Assembly (NCBI RefSeq): GCF_001884135.1
Contig: NZ_MAOC01000091.1
Coordinates: forward strand, 310,001-374,000
Origin: Bacillus nitratireducens
GTDB taxonomy: Bacteria > Bacillota > Bacilli > Bacillales > Bacillaceae_G
DNA: 64,000 bases
Direction: 5' to 3'
Positions 17,148-26,609 of this stretch are shown one piece after another (within the stretch, counting starts at the first letter, position 1; the number at the start of each line of letters is the position of its first letter). The notes under the pieces were generated by a model. The model ran no database searches, was not told where the DNA came from, and saw only the letters and a program-made list of their open reading frames with translations. A program made the translations under genes and the position numbers.

Positions 17148-17485
17148 TTTATTACCTCAACACCAATCGCAACTGTTCCCCATTCATTTTCTTGTTCTTT
17201 CGTATATATTTCGTATGTACTTTCTAACATTTCTTTTATACTAACTTCTTCACAATCAAATAATTTTTTATCAATTTGTTCGTACATTGCTTTAAAGCTT
17301 TCGTATCGTTTTATCTCCGTTACTTTTACAGCCATCGTTTCTGCTGTCGTAAGGTTCGTAAATACAATTTCATCGTCTTGTTTTATAAGTTGACGTTTTT
17401 TATCGTATAAGCGTACTTCATATACTTTTTTTCCTGATTGAATTGACTGAAAAGGTTTATTATATAATCCCATTTCGTATCTCAT
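17144..17485 (-). CDS. ASCH domain protein
   Basis: The 113-residue protein begins at the ATG 8 bases after AAGGGAG. It fits the ASCH fold (a PUA-like RNA-binding or nucleotide-hydrolase fold): the opening GLYNKPFQSIQSGKKVYEVRLYD with its GxKxxExR-type motif, then DDEIVFTN and VKVTEIKRYESF. Related small proteins such as YqfB are amidohydrolases acting on modified cytidine; others bind RNA. It is coupled by a 4-base overlap to a Nudix hydrolase, suggesting joint work on a modified nucleotide. That is inference. Confidence 0.75.
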   Translation of the reverse strand: MRYEMGLYNKPFQSIQSGKKVYEVRLYDKKRQLIKQDDEIVFTNLTTAETMAVKVTEIKRYESFKAMYEQIDKKLFDCEEVSIKEMLESTYEIYTKEQENEWGTVAIGVEVIK

Positions 17486-17624
17486 ACATTCCACTCCCTT
17501 TTATTCATCTTGCCTACTAACATTTTTGCACATTACTATTTCATACAACATAGTTCGCCTTACTTCACCTTGCATATAATGTTCCATATCCATTACTTTC
17601 TTTAGAGAGGATGCTAAAATTGGT

Positions 17625-18182
17625 ATGTTATATTTAAATCAAAAACCAGAATATAATAAATATGATATCGGTGATTATACTTACAGTAAAGTAGGCCCTT
17701 TTATTTTTTCTTGGAATGATGAAACAAAATTAAAAATAGGTAAGTTTTGTTCATTAGGAGAAGAAGTCGTTTTCATACTTGGCGGTGAACATCGTGCTGA
17801 TTGGATAACAACTTATCCATTTAATGTCCTCTTCGAAGAAGGAGCACACATTACTGGTCATCCTTCTTCAAAAGGTGATATCGTAGTCGGCAATGATGTA
17901 TGGATTGGTTATCAATCCTGCATTTTATCTGGTGTTACAATTGGTAACGGGGCCATTATCGGGGCCAAGAGTGTTGTTACAAAAGACGTACCTCCATATG
18001 CAATCGTCGCTGGTAATCCTGCCAAACTAGTTCGATATCGTTTCCCGCAAGAAATCATTGAAAAACTAGAAAACCTTGCATGGTGGGACTGGGACATTTC
18101 CGTTATAAAAGGAGCTATTCCATTTCTACTCTCCAACAAAATCAACGAATTTTTCACTTCTCCCGAAGAAGAAGCTACTTGA
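17625..18182 (+). CDS. Hexapeptide-repeat O-acetyltransferase (CatB/Vat-like)
   Basis: The 185-residue protein shows the left-handed beta-helix pattern of the xenobiotic acetyltransferase group: IGKFCSLGEEV, the loop with the presumed catalytic His in GGEHRADWITTYPFN, then hexapeptide turns VVGNDVWIGYQSCILSGVTIG and GAIIGAKSVVTKDVPPYAIVAGNPAK. Relatives acetylate chloramphenicol, streptogramins or sugars and lipid headgroups; the chromosomal Bacillus members are mostly uncharacterised, so resistance should not be assumed. The ribosome site AGAGAGG is 14 bases from the ATG, which is long. Confidence 0.83.
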   Translation: MLYLNQKPEYNKYDIGDYTYSKVGPFIFSWNDETKLKIGKFCSLGEEVVFILGGEHRADWITTYPFNVLFEEGAHITGHPSSKGDIVVGNDVWIGYQSCILSGVTIGNGAIIGAKSVVTKDVPPYAIVAGNPAKLVRYRFPQEIIEKLENLAWWDWDISVIKGAIPFLLSNKINEFFTSPEEEAT

Positions 18183-18186
18183 TCCA

Positions 18187-18228
18187 AACAAAAAGAGCAT
18201 CCTATTCTTTCAGGATGCTCTTTTTGTA
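18187..18228. terminator. Bidirectional terminator
   Basis: ACAAAAAGAGCATCCT/AGGATGCTCTTTTTGT arms with an 8-base loop, between the convergent acetyltransferase and DUF11 genes. Confidence 0.92.
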
Positions 18229-18229
18229 T

Positions 18230-21200
18230 TTATTTTTTATTTATTTGTAAGTGATTACATGGAGAACATTGAAATGGAATTTTATCTAAGCAATTAAAGT
18301 TTGTTTCACAAATTTGTTCAATTGTTGGAACAAACGGAATAACAACCATATTACTTTCTATTATTTGTGTAACAGGTGGCAATACTGTTCCTACTTGATG
18401 TTCGAAACGAATACTTGCTTGATTAATATAATTCCCTGAACCACTTGGCGCGCTCTGAACTACTACTTGGAACGAAACTGTCCGTGCTTCACCTGGATTT
18501 AAACTTCCTATAAGAAATCCTGATACTGGGTTTACATTTGGCACCGGCGTATTATCAACAGTTACACTTCCAAGGACAAATTGAACACTACTATCTAACA
18601 TATCTTGAAAACGAATATTTTGTATCGCTGTATCACCCGTATTTGTAATAACTGTCGTAAACGTAATAACATCTCCAATTGTTGCTGTTTGATGATCCGC
18701 CGTTTTTACGACTGTCGTTGAGACATTTTTAGGAATAAACGGGATAACAACTGTATTGCTATCGCCTTCAACTACTACAGGCGGTTCATTTGGATTCACA
18801 GTTGCAAACCCACTCGCTGTCGCTGTATTTGTAACTAAGTTATTTATTTGCCCTCCTGTTATTACAACTTGGAAATTAATAATCGCTGCATCATTTGGTT
18901 GAAAATCACCTAAAGAGATACCAGTATTCGGATTGGCAAATGGAAAAGGTACATCATTTACTATTATCGTGCCATTTATAAATAACGTATTTGGGTCAAT
19001 GATGTCTGTTAAAATAATATTCGTCACAGGAACTGTACTATCATTTATAACAGCAATTCCGTAAGTGACAACATCTCCTACCATTGCTACTTCAAAATCC
19101 GCTCCTTTTGCAACAAACAAAATTGCAGTATTTACCGTTACAATAACTGTATTACTTGTGTCCATCACTGTAACTGGTGGCTCTCCTGGTACTAAAATAT
19201 ACTCTGCTAATGCCCCAGCAACGTTCACTACCGTACCACCATCAGGAAAACTTGTAATCGTAGCTTCATATGTTACAAATGCCGTCTCACCGACTGGAAT
19301 GTCTAAAATTGTAAATCCAACCTGCGGGTTTACTCCTGGTTGGGGGATTCCATTTACAGTTACACTGTTTGGCACAAAAACAGCCTCCTGAGATAACACA
19401 TCTATAAATTGAACATTCATCGCATCAGCAGTACCAGTATTTAATATACGAACAGTATACGTTACCGTTTCTCCTACTCCAACAATTGGATGATCTACTT
19501 CTTTCAGCATATCTAAACTACCTCTATTTACTGGTGTGACTGTCGTATTACTTGAATTCGTAATTGTAAACGGTGGTTCTCCTGGAATCAATTCGAAATC
19601 ACCAGTTACTCTCGCTGTATTCATAATGCTACTAGAAGGTGGAATTGCGATTACATTTACTTCAAATGTGATTAATACGCTATCCCCTACTGCAAGATCC
19701 GGTAATGAAAAACCTACAAAAGGATCTAAACCTACCTGCGGAATTCCATTTATTTGTACACTTCCTGGAACGAATTCTAAACTAGGTGATGGGACGTCAA
19801 TAAACTGAACATTTGTCGCTGTTACCGTTCCCGTATTTGTAACTTGCACACTATAAGTTAACGTATCTCCTAAACGTGTCGCGTCTTTATTTGCAGATTT
19901 TATAACGCTGAATCGTCCTCTATTTACCCTAGTTATCGTCGTATTACTTGGCTGATTCACTACAACCGGTGGCTCTCCTGGCACTAAAGTAAAACTTCCA
20001 GTTATATTTGCAACGTTCGTAATCGTTCCTGATGACGGGATGTTTGTAACTGTCGCTTGAAACGTCACTATTACCATTTCACCAACGAGTATATCTCCAA
20101 CTTCAAACCCAGTAACCGGATTTAAGTTTGGTTGCAGGGCTCCATTTATCGTTACACTATTTGGGACAAATGACGCTCCTGCTGAAATCGTATCAATAAA
20201 CTGAACATTGTTAGCTGTTACTGTTCCTGTATTCGTTATTTGCACTGTATACGTTAATACATCCCCAACTAAGGTAGCAGCTCTATTGACTTGTTTAATA
20301 ACAGTATAGCGTCCTCTATTTACAGTTGTAAGCGTTGTGTTACTTGGCTGATTTACTATAACTGGTGGTTCTCCTGGTACTAATATAAAGCTTCCAGTAA
20401 CATTTGCCGTATTGGCAATTGTTTCGTTTGATGGGACACTAACAACAGTTACTTGGAATGTGACTTCTACACTTCCCCCTGGATTTATATCTGGAAGTGG
20501 GAATCCATTATTAGGATTGAACCCAGGTTGTATCACACCACCTATCGTTACACTATTCGGTACGAATGTTATAGAGGAAGGTAATACATCACTATATTGA
20601 ATATTCGTCGCTGTCACTGTCCCTGTATTTTGAACTACTGTCGTATATGTGATTGTATCGCCTACTGCAACAATTGGCTCACTTACTGATTTTAAAACAT
20701 TCAAACCAGATTCATTTATTTTCGTTAATGTCGTGTTACTTGTCGTTGTTTCAGTAATAGGCGGCTCTGTTTCACTTACAGCAAATGTAGCTGTAACGTC
20801 TACAAAGTTAACAACGGTTCCACCTTCCGGTATGCTCGTCACCATCTCTTGATATGTGACAAGTGCAAAATTATCTACAGGTATATTTGGAACTGTAAAA
20901 CCAATGAAAGGATCTAATCCTGGTGCCGGCACCCCGTTTATGCTCACACTTCCCGGTACAAATGCTACACCGGCGGAAGTAGTATCGATAAATTCAACAT
21001 TGATCGCTGCCACTGTGCCGAAATTAAAGATTAATACATCATACGTTAAAATTTCTCCTACAGTGGCTACTTCTTTATCTACTAATTTTAATGGAAAAAT
21101 AAACGCTATATTAATTGTCGTAACGACTAAATTCGTTAATATCGTTTCCGTAATCGGTGGTTCCTGCGGATTTGGTTGTGAAGTAAATGTAACGTCTGCA

Positions 21201-24200
21201 TCATTTAATATGACTTCATTATCTGGAATTTCTGTAATCGTCACTCGGAACGTTACCTCAATACTTCCACCATTAATTAATAATGGAGTAACTGTAAATC
21301 CTATTTCTGGATTTAAACCAAGTTGCTGCACCCCACCTATCGTTACACTATCTTCTACAAATGTCGTTCCTTCTGGTATGACATCTTGGAAGAACACATC
21401 TGTAACAGGTATAATTCCTACGTTTGAAATTAGCACGGTATACGTTAATACATCCCCAACCGCTCCAGTTGCAACGTCAACTGTTTTGATTGCTGTTACT
21501 TCACCAGGAGGAGGTAACGGTATCGTAACTACTGTCGTATTACTTGAATTTGTCGTTGTTACAGGGGGCTGTAAAGGATTTAATAAAAAAGTGGCTGTAG
21601 CAGATGCCGTGTTTAGTACGGCTCCGCGCGTGGATGGCGCAACTACTGTTACTTGGAACGTTACAGTCAATGATGTTCCAGCAGCGATATTAGGAAGCGT
21701 AAAACCTATATTTGGATCAAATCCAGGTTGAGGCGTTCCATTTATCGTTACACTATTTGTTACAAATGTTGTTTCTGAAGCAATTGGATCAATGAAGGAA
21801 ACATTCGTCGCTGTTACCGTTCCATTATTTCTAATGACAACAGAATACGTGTAAGTTTCTCCAAGTACAGCTTGTTGTACAGATGAAGATTTTTGTATAT
21901 TTAACTGTGCTGTGTTTACTTGCGTCACGACGAAATTGCTATTCGTAACAGTTGTTATTGGAGGATTTGCTGGGTTTATAAGAAAACTTGCAGTAACGTT
22001 CGATTGATTTCTTATATTCCCTCCACTTGGAACACTCGTCACTGTAACTTGCAACGTAATTGTAGCAGTTTGCCCGACTGGAATATTTGGTACTGGAAAA
22101 CCTGTCATAGGATTCGCGCCTTGCTGAACGACTCCATTTATCGTTACGCTATTCGCAACAAACGTTGTTCCAACAGGAATCGGATCTTGAAAAATAATAT
22201 TTGTTGCAGGAACAGTTCCTGTATTTTGAATGCGAATTGTATACGTTAACGTATCTCCTACTCCTGCTTGTGGTGTATTTACACTCTTCATTACATTAAG
22301 TGATCCTATATTCACTCGCGTCACAACAATATTACTAATCGTTACAATTGTAATTGGTGGCTGCAAAGGACTTACTTGAAAATCAGCAGTCACATTCGCA
22401 TTATTCGGAAGAACTCTATTTGGTGGTACACTCGTGATCGTCACCTGAAAAGCAACTGTTACCATCCCTCCTACTGGAATATTGGCAAGCGGAAATCCAG
22501 TCGTTGGGTTTAAACCTGGCTGCGGTGTTCCGTTTATGGTTACACTATTTGCTACAAACGTTGTTCCAGATGGAATAGGATCGAGGAATGATACATTTGT
22601 TGCTGCTACTGTTCCACTATTTTGTATACGAACTGTATACGTTAACGTATCTCCTACACCTGCTTCAGTAGCGCTTACACTTTTCATTACATTTAGCCCT
22701 GAAGAATTCACAACTGTCATAACAGTATTACTTGGTACTGTTACAGTAATTGGTGGCTCTGTTGGATTTACAAGGAAATCTCCAGTTACATTCGCATTAT
22801 TTACGACATTATTTCCTTGGGGAATTTCATCAATTAATACTTCAAACGACACAATTACACTCGCACCAGTAGGCAAATTATTTAGCGGGAATCCAAGTTC
22901 TGGATCTGCCCCTTCTTGTAAAACACCATTAACCAATACACTATTTTCAATAAATAAAGTCCCTTGCGGAATTGAATCTTGGAAAAACACATTTGTAGCT
23001 GGTACACTACCCGCATTAATTATTTCGATTGTATATACTAAAACATCCCCTACCGTTGCAACATCCGTATTGACTGATTTCACAACCTCAAAATTCCCTG
23101 ATTGTACAGTTGTATTAACAATGTTACTAGGAACATTAATTGTTACTGGTGGTTCACTCGGATTCACTTGAAAACTTGCTGTTACATTTGCTTGATTTAA
23201 AATATCTTCATTTGGCGGATCCTGCTCAATTAATACTTCAAATGTAACTAAAACTGTCTGAGCCGCAGGGATATTCGGAAGAGAAAATCCTGAATTTGGA
23301 TTTAGTCCACTTTGTGGTGTTCCATTAATTGTTACAGAGTTTGCAACGAAAGAAACCGCTGAAGAAGTAGTGTCTTGGAAAAATACATTTGTTAACGGAA
23401 CGTTACCTGTATTTTGGACGGCAATCGTGTATGTTAAAGTATCACCTACTGCCGCTTGAGCTGTATTTACTTCTTTTATTACATTTAAACCACCTGTATT
23501 AACTTGTGTTACAACGGTATTCGTTTGCCTATTAATCGTTACTGGCGGTTGATTCGGAATAACGACGAAATTAGCAGATACATTACCGCGATTCGCAATC
23601 GTACCTCCTGATGGGGTAGATGTCACTCGTACTTGAAAAGTCACCGTTCTACTTCCACTTGGAGATATATTCGCTACTGTAAACCCAGTCGCAGGATTTG
23701 CTCCAGGCTGTGAAACCCCATCTACAGTCACACTATTTGGAATAAAAGTCGTTCCAGTTGGGATCGGATCTTGAAAAATAACATTTGTCGCAAGTACATT
23801 TCCTGTATTTTCAATTGTAACGGTGTACGTAAGAACGTCATTCACTGTCGCAAAAGCTCTATCCACTGTTTTTCTCGTTCTTATATCAGCTATATTAATA
23901 GTAGTAAATACAGTATTACTTGTCGCTTGACCTGAAATTGGTTGTTGGCCAGGCACTGGAGTAAAGTTAAATGTTACACTTGCACGGTTCGGTATTGGAT
24001 TGACAAGAGGGTTCGATGTCACTCGAACTTGAAAGCGCACTACAGTCGTTTGCGAAGCATTAATACTTCCAAGATTAATACTACTTGATGGATTCGCTCC
24101 TGGACGCGCTACTCCATTTACCGTAACACTATTTGGAACAAATGTTGTTCCTGCAGGGATACTATCAACAAAAATAACATTGTTTGCAGCAACATTCCCA

Positions 24201-25702
24201 TTATTCGTGACATTCACTGTGTACGTTAATACGTCATTAAGCGTTGCCGTCTGTAGATCTACAGATTTTTGCATACTTATAGTTGCTTGATTCACTGTCG
24301 TTTGTACTGTATTTGAAGAAGACGTACTTGTAATAGGGGGACTACCGACAAAAGGACGGAATTGATATGACACCATTGCACGATTTGGAATAGGGTTTGG
24401 GTTCGGGAACGATGTTATTCGAACTTGAAATGTAACAATTCTTTGCGTGTTATTTGGGATTGTACCTAAATTAATTCCATTCGCTGGATTCGCACTCGGT
24501 TGTGTTACTCCACCTACCGTTACACTACCTGCTACAAATGTCGTTCCGTTCGGAATACTATCTTGTAATACAACGTTTTCTGCACTTCCTGTTCCTGTGT
24601 TCGGGACCGTAATCGTATAGGTGAGAGTATCCCCTACCCCTGCAACTGTTCTATTAACCGATTTAACAGGATTAATGATTGGACCTGTCGCATCAATTTG
24701 AACACCAAAACCAGCTGCAGCGTATCCATCTCCATTTGTGACAAAGCGAACAGTTGCTGACGTCTGATTGTTTACTAAAGAAGATGAGGCATCTACATTC
24801 GTAATATCCCACCCTTGTCTTCGGACCGCTAAAGCTATTCCTAACGGCTGATTCAAATCTCCAAATGTGCCGCTCGTATCTAGATTGCCACTATCATTAC
24901 AAATTTGTGATTGAAAGAAATTATTCGTGGGGTTTCTCGGTCCGAATAATGCGACTGTAGCATTTGCATTCGGTCCAAAGCGAAGCTGATCTCCAACAAT
25001 GTTAGAATCACCTTCTTGAGCAGTTACGAGCACTCTTCCTGTAACAGCTCCTGTTGCCGGAGTAGCAAATCCTGAAATAGTAGCATCAACTGGCGGGGAT
25101 GAAGCATCGATAATTTCTTGACCTGCATATACTGATAAATTCCGAAGTGGTAAACTTGCATTTTGATAAACTACCTCAAGCGTCCAGCCAGCTGAACGAC
25201 TGATTGTTGGATCAGCTGAAGTTCTTGCAGCTGGCACGGCACCTGTTGTATATGTGCCTGCCCCACCTGCACTTACAAGATTCGTTACATTAGCAGAGCG
25301 AGCATAATAAAACTGGTTTCCTACCGAACCTTGCTGCGCCGTTGCAGGATCTGGTGTAACAGAAAATGTTCCTGCTGGTGTTGTAAATGAAATATTATCA
25401 TTTAAAAATGCTGTAACATCCTCTGTATCGGTCCGGTATGTGCCGGCCCATACTAGTTCTGCGTATAAAACACTACTCCCTGCTGGAAGGTTCAAAATTG
25501 CACTTGAAGAATTTAATGGCCAGTCATTCGTTGTTCCTGCCGGGAATCCAGGTATTTGAAGCGATGTATTTATCGTTGTAAACACATTAATCGTACCGAA
25601 GTTATTGTTTGGTGCAGGTGATGTAGGACTTAGTCCCAACGTGTTCCCAGTGAACGTGACGGCACCAGTTACAGTTGTCGTAAAGCGATTCATAAAAGGC
25701 AC
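18230..25702 (-). CDS. Giant DUF11-repeat protein (2490 residues, 16 repeats)
   Basis: N-terminal domain (about 1-335) is a Gly/Thr/Asn-rich beta domain starting MNRFTTTVTGAVTFTGNTLG, with one inner Cys (QICNDSGNLD). It is followed by 16 tandem repeats of about 130 residues, each opening with a version of KSVN..A.VGDTLTYT, then TNV.F.D.IP.GTTFV.NSVT.NG and ending PP.T...SNTV.T.VN. This is the DUF11/isopeptide-like surface repeat. The C-terminal 40 residues end with a Cys cluster, CETNFNCLDKIPFQCSPC. There is no signal peptide, LPXTG motif or membrane anchor. A mother-cell-made spore surface protein is one explanation; another is a non-Sec route. Start is GTG behind a weak GAGATGA; MNRF three codons later is the alternative. 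Confidence 0.85.
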   Translation of the reverse strand: MPFMNRFTTTVTGAVTFTGNTLGLSPTSPAPNNNFGTINVFTTINTSLQIPGFPAGTTNDWPLNSSSAILNLPAGSSVLYAELVWAGTYRTDTEDVTAFLNDNISFTTPAGTFSVTPDPATAQQGSVGNQFYYARSANVTNLVSAGGAGTYTTGAVPAARTSADPTISRSAGWTLEVVYQNASLPLRNLSVYAGQEIIDASSPPVDATISGFATPATGAVTGRVLVTAQEGDSNIVGDQLRFGPNANATVALFGPRNPTNNFFQSQICNDSGNLDTSGTFGDLNQPLGIALAVRRQGWDITNVDASSSLVNNQTSATVRFVTNGDGYAAAGFGVQIDATGPIINPVKSVNRTVAGVGDTLTYTITVPNTGTGSAENVVLQDSIPNGTTFVAGSVTVGGVTQPSANPANGINLGTIPNNTQRIVTFQVRITSFPNPNPIPNRAMVSYQFRPFVGSPPITSTSSSNTVQTTVNQATISMQKSVDLQTATLNDVLTYTVNVTNNGNVAANNVIFVDSIPAGTTFVPNSVTVNGVARPGANPSSSINLGSINASQTTVVRFQVRVTSNPLVNPIPNRASVTFNFTPVPGQQPISGQATSNTVFTTINIADIRTRKTVDRAFATVNDVLTYTVTIENTGNVLATNVIFQDPIPTGTTFIPNSVTVDGVSQPGANPATGFTVANISPSGSRTVTFQVRVTSTPSGGTIANRGNVSANFVVIPNQPPVTINRQTNTVVTQVNTGGLNVIKEVNTAQAAVGDTLTYTIAVQNTGNVPLTNVFFQDTTSSAVSFVANSVTINGTPQSGLNPNSGFSLPNIPAAQTVLVTFEVLIEQDPPNEDILNQANVTASFQVNPSEPPVTINVPSNIVNTTVQSGNFEVVKSVNTDVATVGDVLVYTIEIINAGSVPATNVFFQDSIPQGTLFIENSVLVNGVLQEGADPELGFPLNNLPTGASVIVSFEVLIDEIPQGNNVVNNANVTGDFLVNPTEPPITVTVPSNTVMTVVNSSGLNVMKSVSATEAGVGDTLTYTVRIQNSGTVAATNVSFLDPIPSGTTFVANSVTINGTPQPGLNPTTGFPLANIPVGGMVTVAFQVTITSVPPNRVLPNNANVTADFQVSPLQPPITIVTISNIVVTRVNIGSLNVMKSVNTPQAGVGDTLTYTIRIQNTGTVPATNIIFQDPIPVGTTFVANSVTINGVVQQGANPMTGFPVPNIPVGQTATITLQVTVTSVPSGGNIRNQSNVTASFLINPANPPITTVTNSNFVVTQVNTAQLNIQKSSSVQQAVLGETYTYSVVIRNNGTVTATNVSFIDPIASETTFVTNSVTINGTPQPGFDPNIGFTLPNIAAGTSLTVTFQVTVVAPSTRGAVLNTASATATFLLNPLQPPVTTTNSSNTTVVTIPLPPPGEVTAIKTVDVATGAVGDVLTYTVLISNVGIIPVTDVFFQDVIPEGTTFVEDSVTIGGVQQLGLNPEIGFTVTPLLINGGSIEVTFRVTITEIPDNEVILNDADVTFTSQPNPQEPPITETILTNLVVTTINIAFIFPLKLVDKEVATVGEILTYDVLIFNFGTVAAINVEFIDTTSAGVAFVPGSVSINGVPAPGLDPFIGFTVPNIPVDNFALVTYQEMVTSIPEGGTVVNFVDVTATFAVSETEPPITETTTSNTTLTKINESGLNVLKSVSEPIVAVGDTITYTTVVQNTGTVTATNIQYSDVLPSSITFVPNSVTIGGVIQPGFNPNNGFPLPDINPGGSVEVTFQVTVVSVPSNETIANTANVTGSFILVPGEPPVIVNQPSNTTLTTVNRGRYTVIKQVNRAATLVGDVLTYTVQITNTGTVTANNVQFIDTISAGASFVPNSVTINGALQPNLNPVTGFEVGDILVGEMVIVTFQATVTNIPSSGTITNVANITGSFTLVPGEPPVVVNQPSNTTITRVNRGRFSVIKSANKDATRLGDTLTYSVQVTNTGTVTATNVQFIDVPSPSLEFVPGSVQINGIPQVGLDPFVGFSLPDLAVGDSVLITFEVNVIAIPPSSSIMNTARVTGDFELIPGEPPFTITNSSNTTVTPVNRGSLDMLKEVDHPIVGVGETVTYTVRILNTGTADAMNVQFIDVLSQEAVFVPNSVTVNGIPQPGVNPQVGFTILDIPVGETAFVTYEATITSFPDGGTVVNVAGALAEYILVPGEPPVTVMDTSNTVIVTVNTAILFVAKGADFEVAMVGDVVTYGIAVINDSTVPVTNIILTDIIDPNTLFINGTIIVNDVPFPFANPNTGISLGDFQPNDAAIINFQVVITGGQINNLVTNTATASGFATVNPNEPPVVVEGDSNTVVIPFIPKNVSTTVVKTADHQTATIGDVITFTTVITNTGDTAIQNIRFQDMLDSSVQFVLGSVTVDNTPVPNVNPVSGFLIGSLNPGEARTVSFQVVVQSAPSGSGNYINQASIRFEHQVGTVLPPVTQIIESNMVVIPFVPTIEQICETNFNCLDKIPFQCSPCNHLQINKK

Positions 25703-25770
25703 ACAATCATCTCATTTCATTTCATTTATAGTAAAAAGTGCTCTATACTATAAAATGTAGACAAACTATG

Positions 25771-25782
25771 CAACGTACGTTG
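25771..25782. promoter_or_regulatory. Palindrome between divergent DUF11 and yueD genes
   Basis: CAACGTACGTTG is a perfect 12-bp palindrome in the 122-base region between divergent starts. It sits 43 bases before the yueD ATG and could be an operator for either gene. No regulator gene is adjacent. Confidence 0.4.
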
Positions 25783-25824
25783 TCCAACAAAATTCCACAT
25801 ATATGGAGAGGAGTTTATTACACT

Positions 25825-26574
25825 ATGCGCTACGTTATCGTAACAGGAACTTCCCAAGGTTTAGGTGAGGCCATCGCCACGCAATTGTTAGAAGAAAATA
25901 CAACGGTCATCTCTATTTCTAGAAGAGAAAATAAAGAGCTTACTAAACTCGCAGAACAATATAACAGTAATTGCATTTTCCATTCCTTAGATCTTCAAGA
26001 TGTACATCATTTAGAAACTAACTTTAACGAAATCATTTCATCCATTAAAGAAGACAATGTATCTTCTATTCATTTAATTAATAATGCGGGTACAGTTGCA
26101 CCTATGAAGCCGATTGAAAAAGCAGAAAGCGACCAATTCATTACGAACGTTCACATTAATTTACTTGCCCCTATGATCCTTACATCTACGTTCATGAAAC
26201 ATACGAAAGACTGGAAAGTAGATAAACGCGTTATTAACATTTCATCTGGCGCAGGAAAAAATCCTTATTTCGGATGGGGCGCTTATTGTACAACGAAAGC
26301 TGGCGTAAATATGTTTACACAATGCGTAGCGACTGAAGAAGAGGAAAAAGAATATCCAGTAAAAATCGTCGCTTTTGCACCTGGTGTTGTGGATACAAAT
26401 ATGCAAGCACAAATTCGCGAAACAAATAAAGAAGACTTCACAAATTTAGACCGCTTCATCACATTAAAAGAAGAAGGAAAGCTATTATCACCTGAATATG
26501 TGGCGAAAGCTATTCGTAGCTTACTAGAAACAGAGGACTTCCCGCGGGGTGAGGTAATTCGAATAGATGAATAA
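25825..26574 (+). CDS. yueD: Benzil reductase ((S)-benzoin forming), SDR family
   Basis: The 249-residue form starting MRYVIVTGTSQG is chosen because GAGAGGAG precedes it; the frame runs 29 codons further upstream. Motifs: NADP-binding TGTSQGLGEA (7-16), NNAG near 89, catalytic Ser in ISSGAGK and YCTTK near 153-157. It matches the B. cereus benzil reductase/YueD group, which stereospecifically reduces one carbonyl of benzil; the natural substrate is unknown. Related to sepiapterin reductases. Single gene with a bidirectional terminator. Confidence 0.9.
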   Translation: MRYVIVTGTSQGLGEAIATQLLEENTTVISISRRENKELTKLAEQYNSNCIFHSLDLQDVHHLETNFNEIISSIKEDNVSSIHLINNAGTVAPMKPIEKAESDQFITNVHINLLAPMILTSTFMKHTKDWKVDKRVINISSGAGKNPYFGWGAYCTTKAGVNMFTQCVATEEEEKEYPVKIVAFAPGVVDTNMQAQIRETNKEDFTNLDRFITLKEEGKLLSPEYVAKAIRSLLETEDFPRGEVIRIDE

Positions 26575-26575
26575 C

Positions 26576-26605
26576 AAAAAGGCACGCTATACTAGTGTGC
26601 CTTTT
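26576..26605. terminator. Bidirectional terminator after yueD
   Basis: AAAAGGCAC/GTGCCTTTT arms around CTATACTAG-type loop, with A and T runs outside. Confidence 0.82.
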
Positions 26606-26609
26606 CATT

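Noticed and set aside
19065-23171. Several plus-strand frames of 60-290 codons inside the DUF11 gene
   Set aside because: They mirror the repeat units of the opposite strand and lack ribosome sites.
18230-25702. Regularly spaced DNA repeats that could suggest CRISPR or minisatellite
   Set aside because: The period is about 390 bases, in frame with a 130-residue protein repeat, and the DNA copies are divergent; this is a repeat protein.
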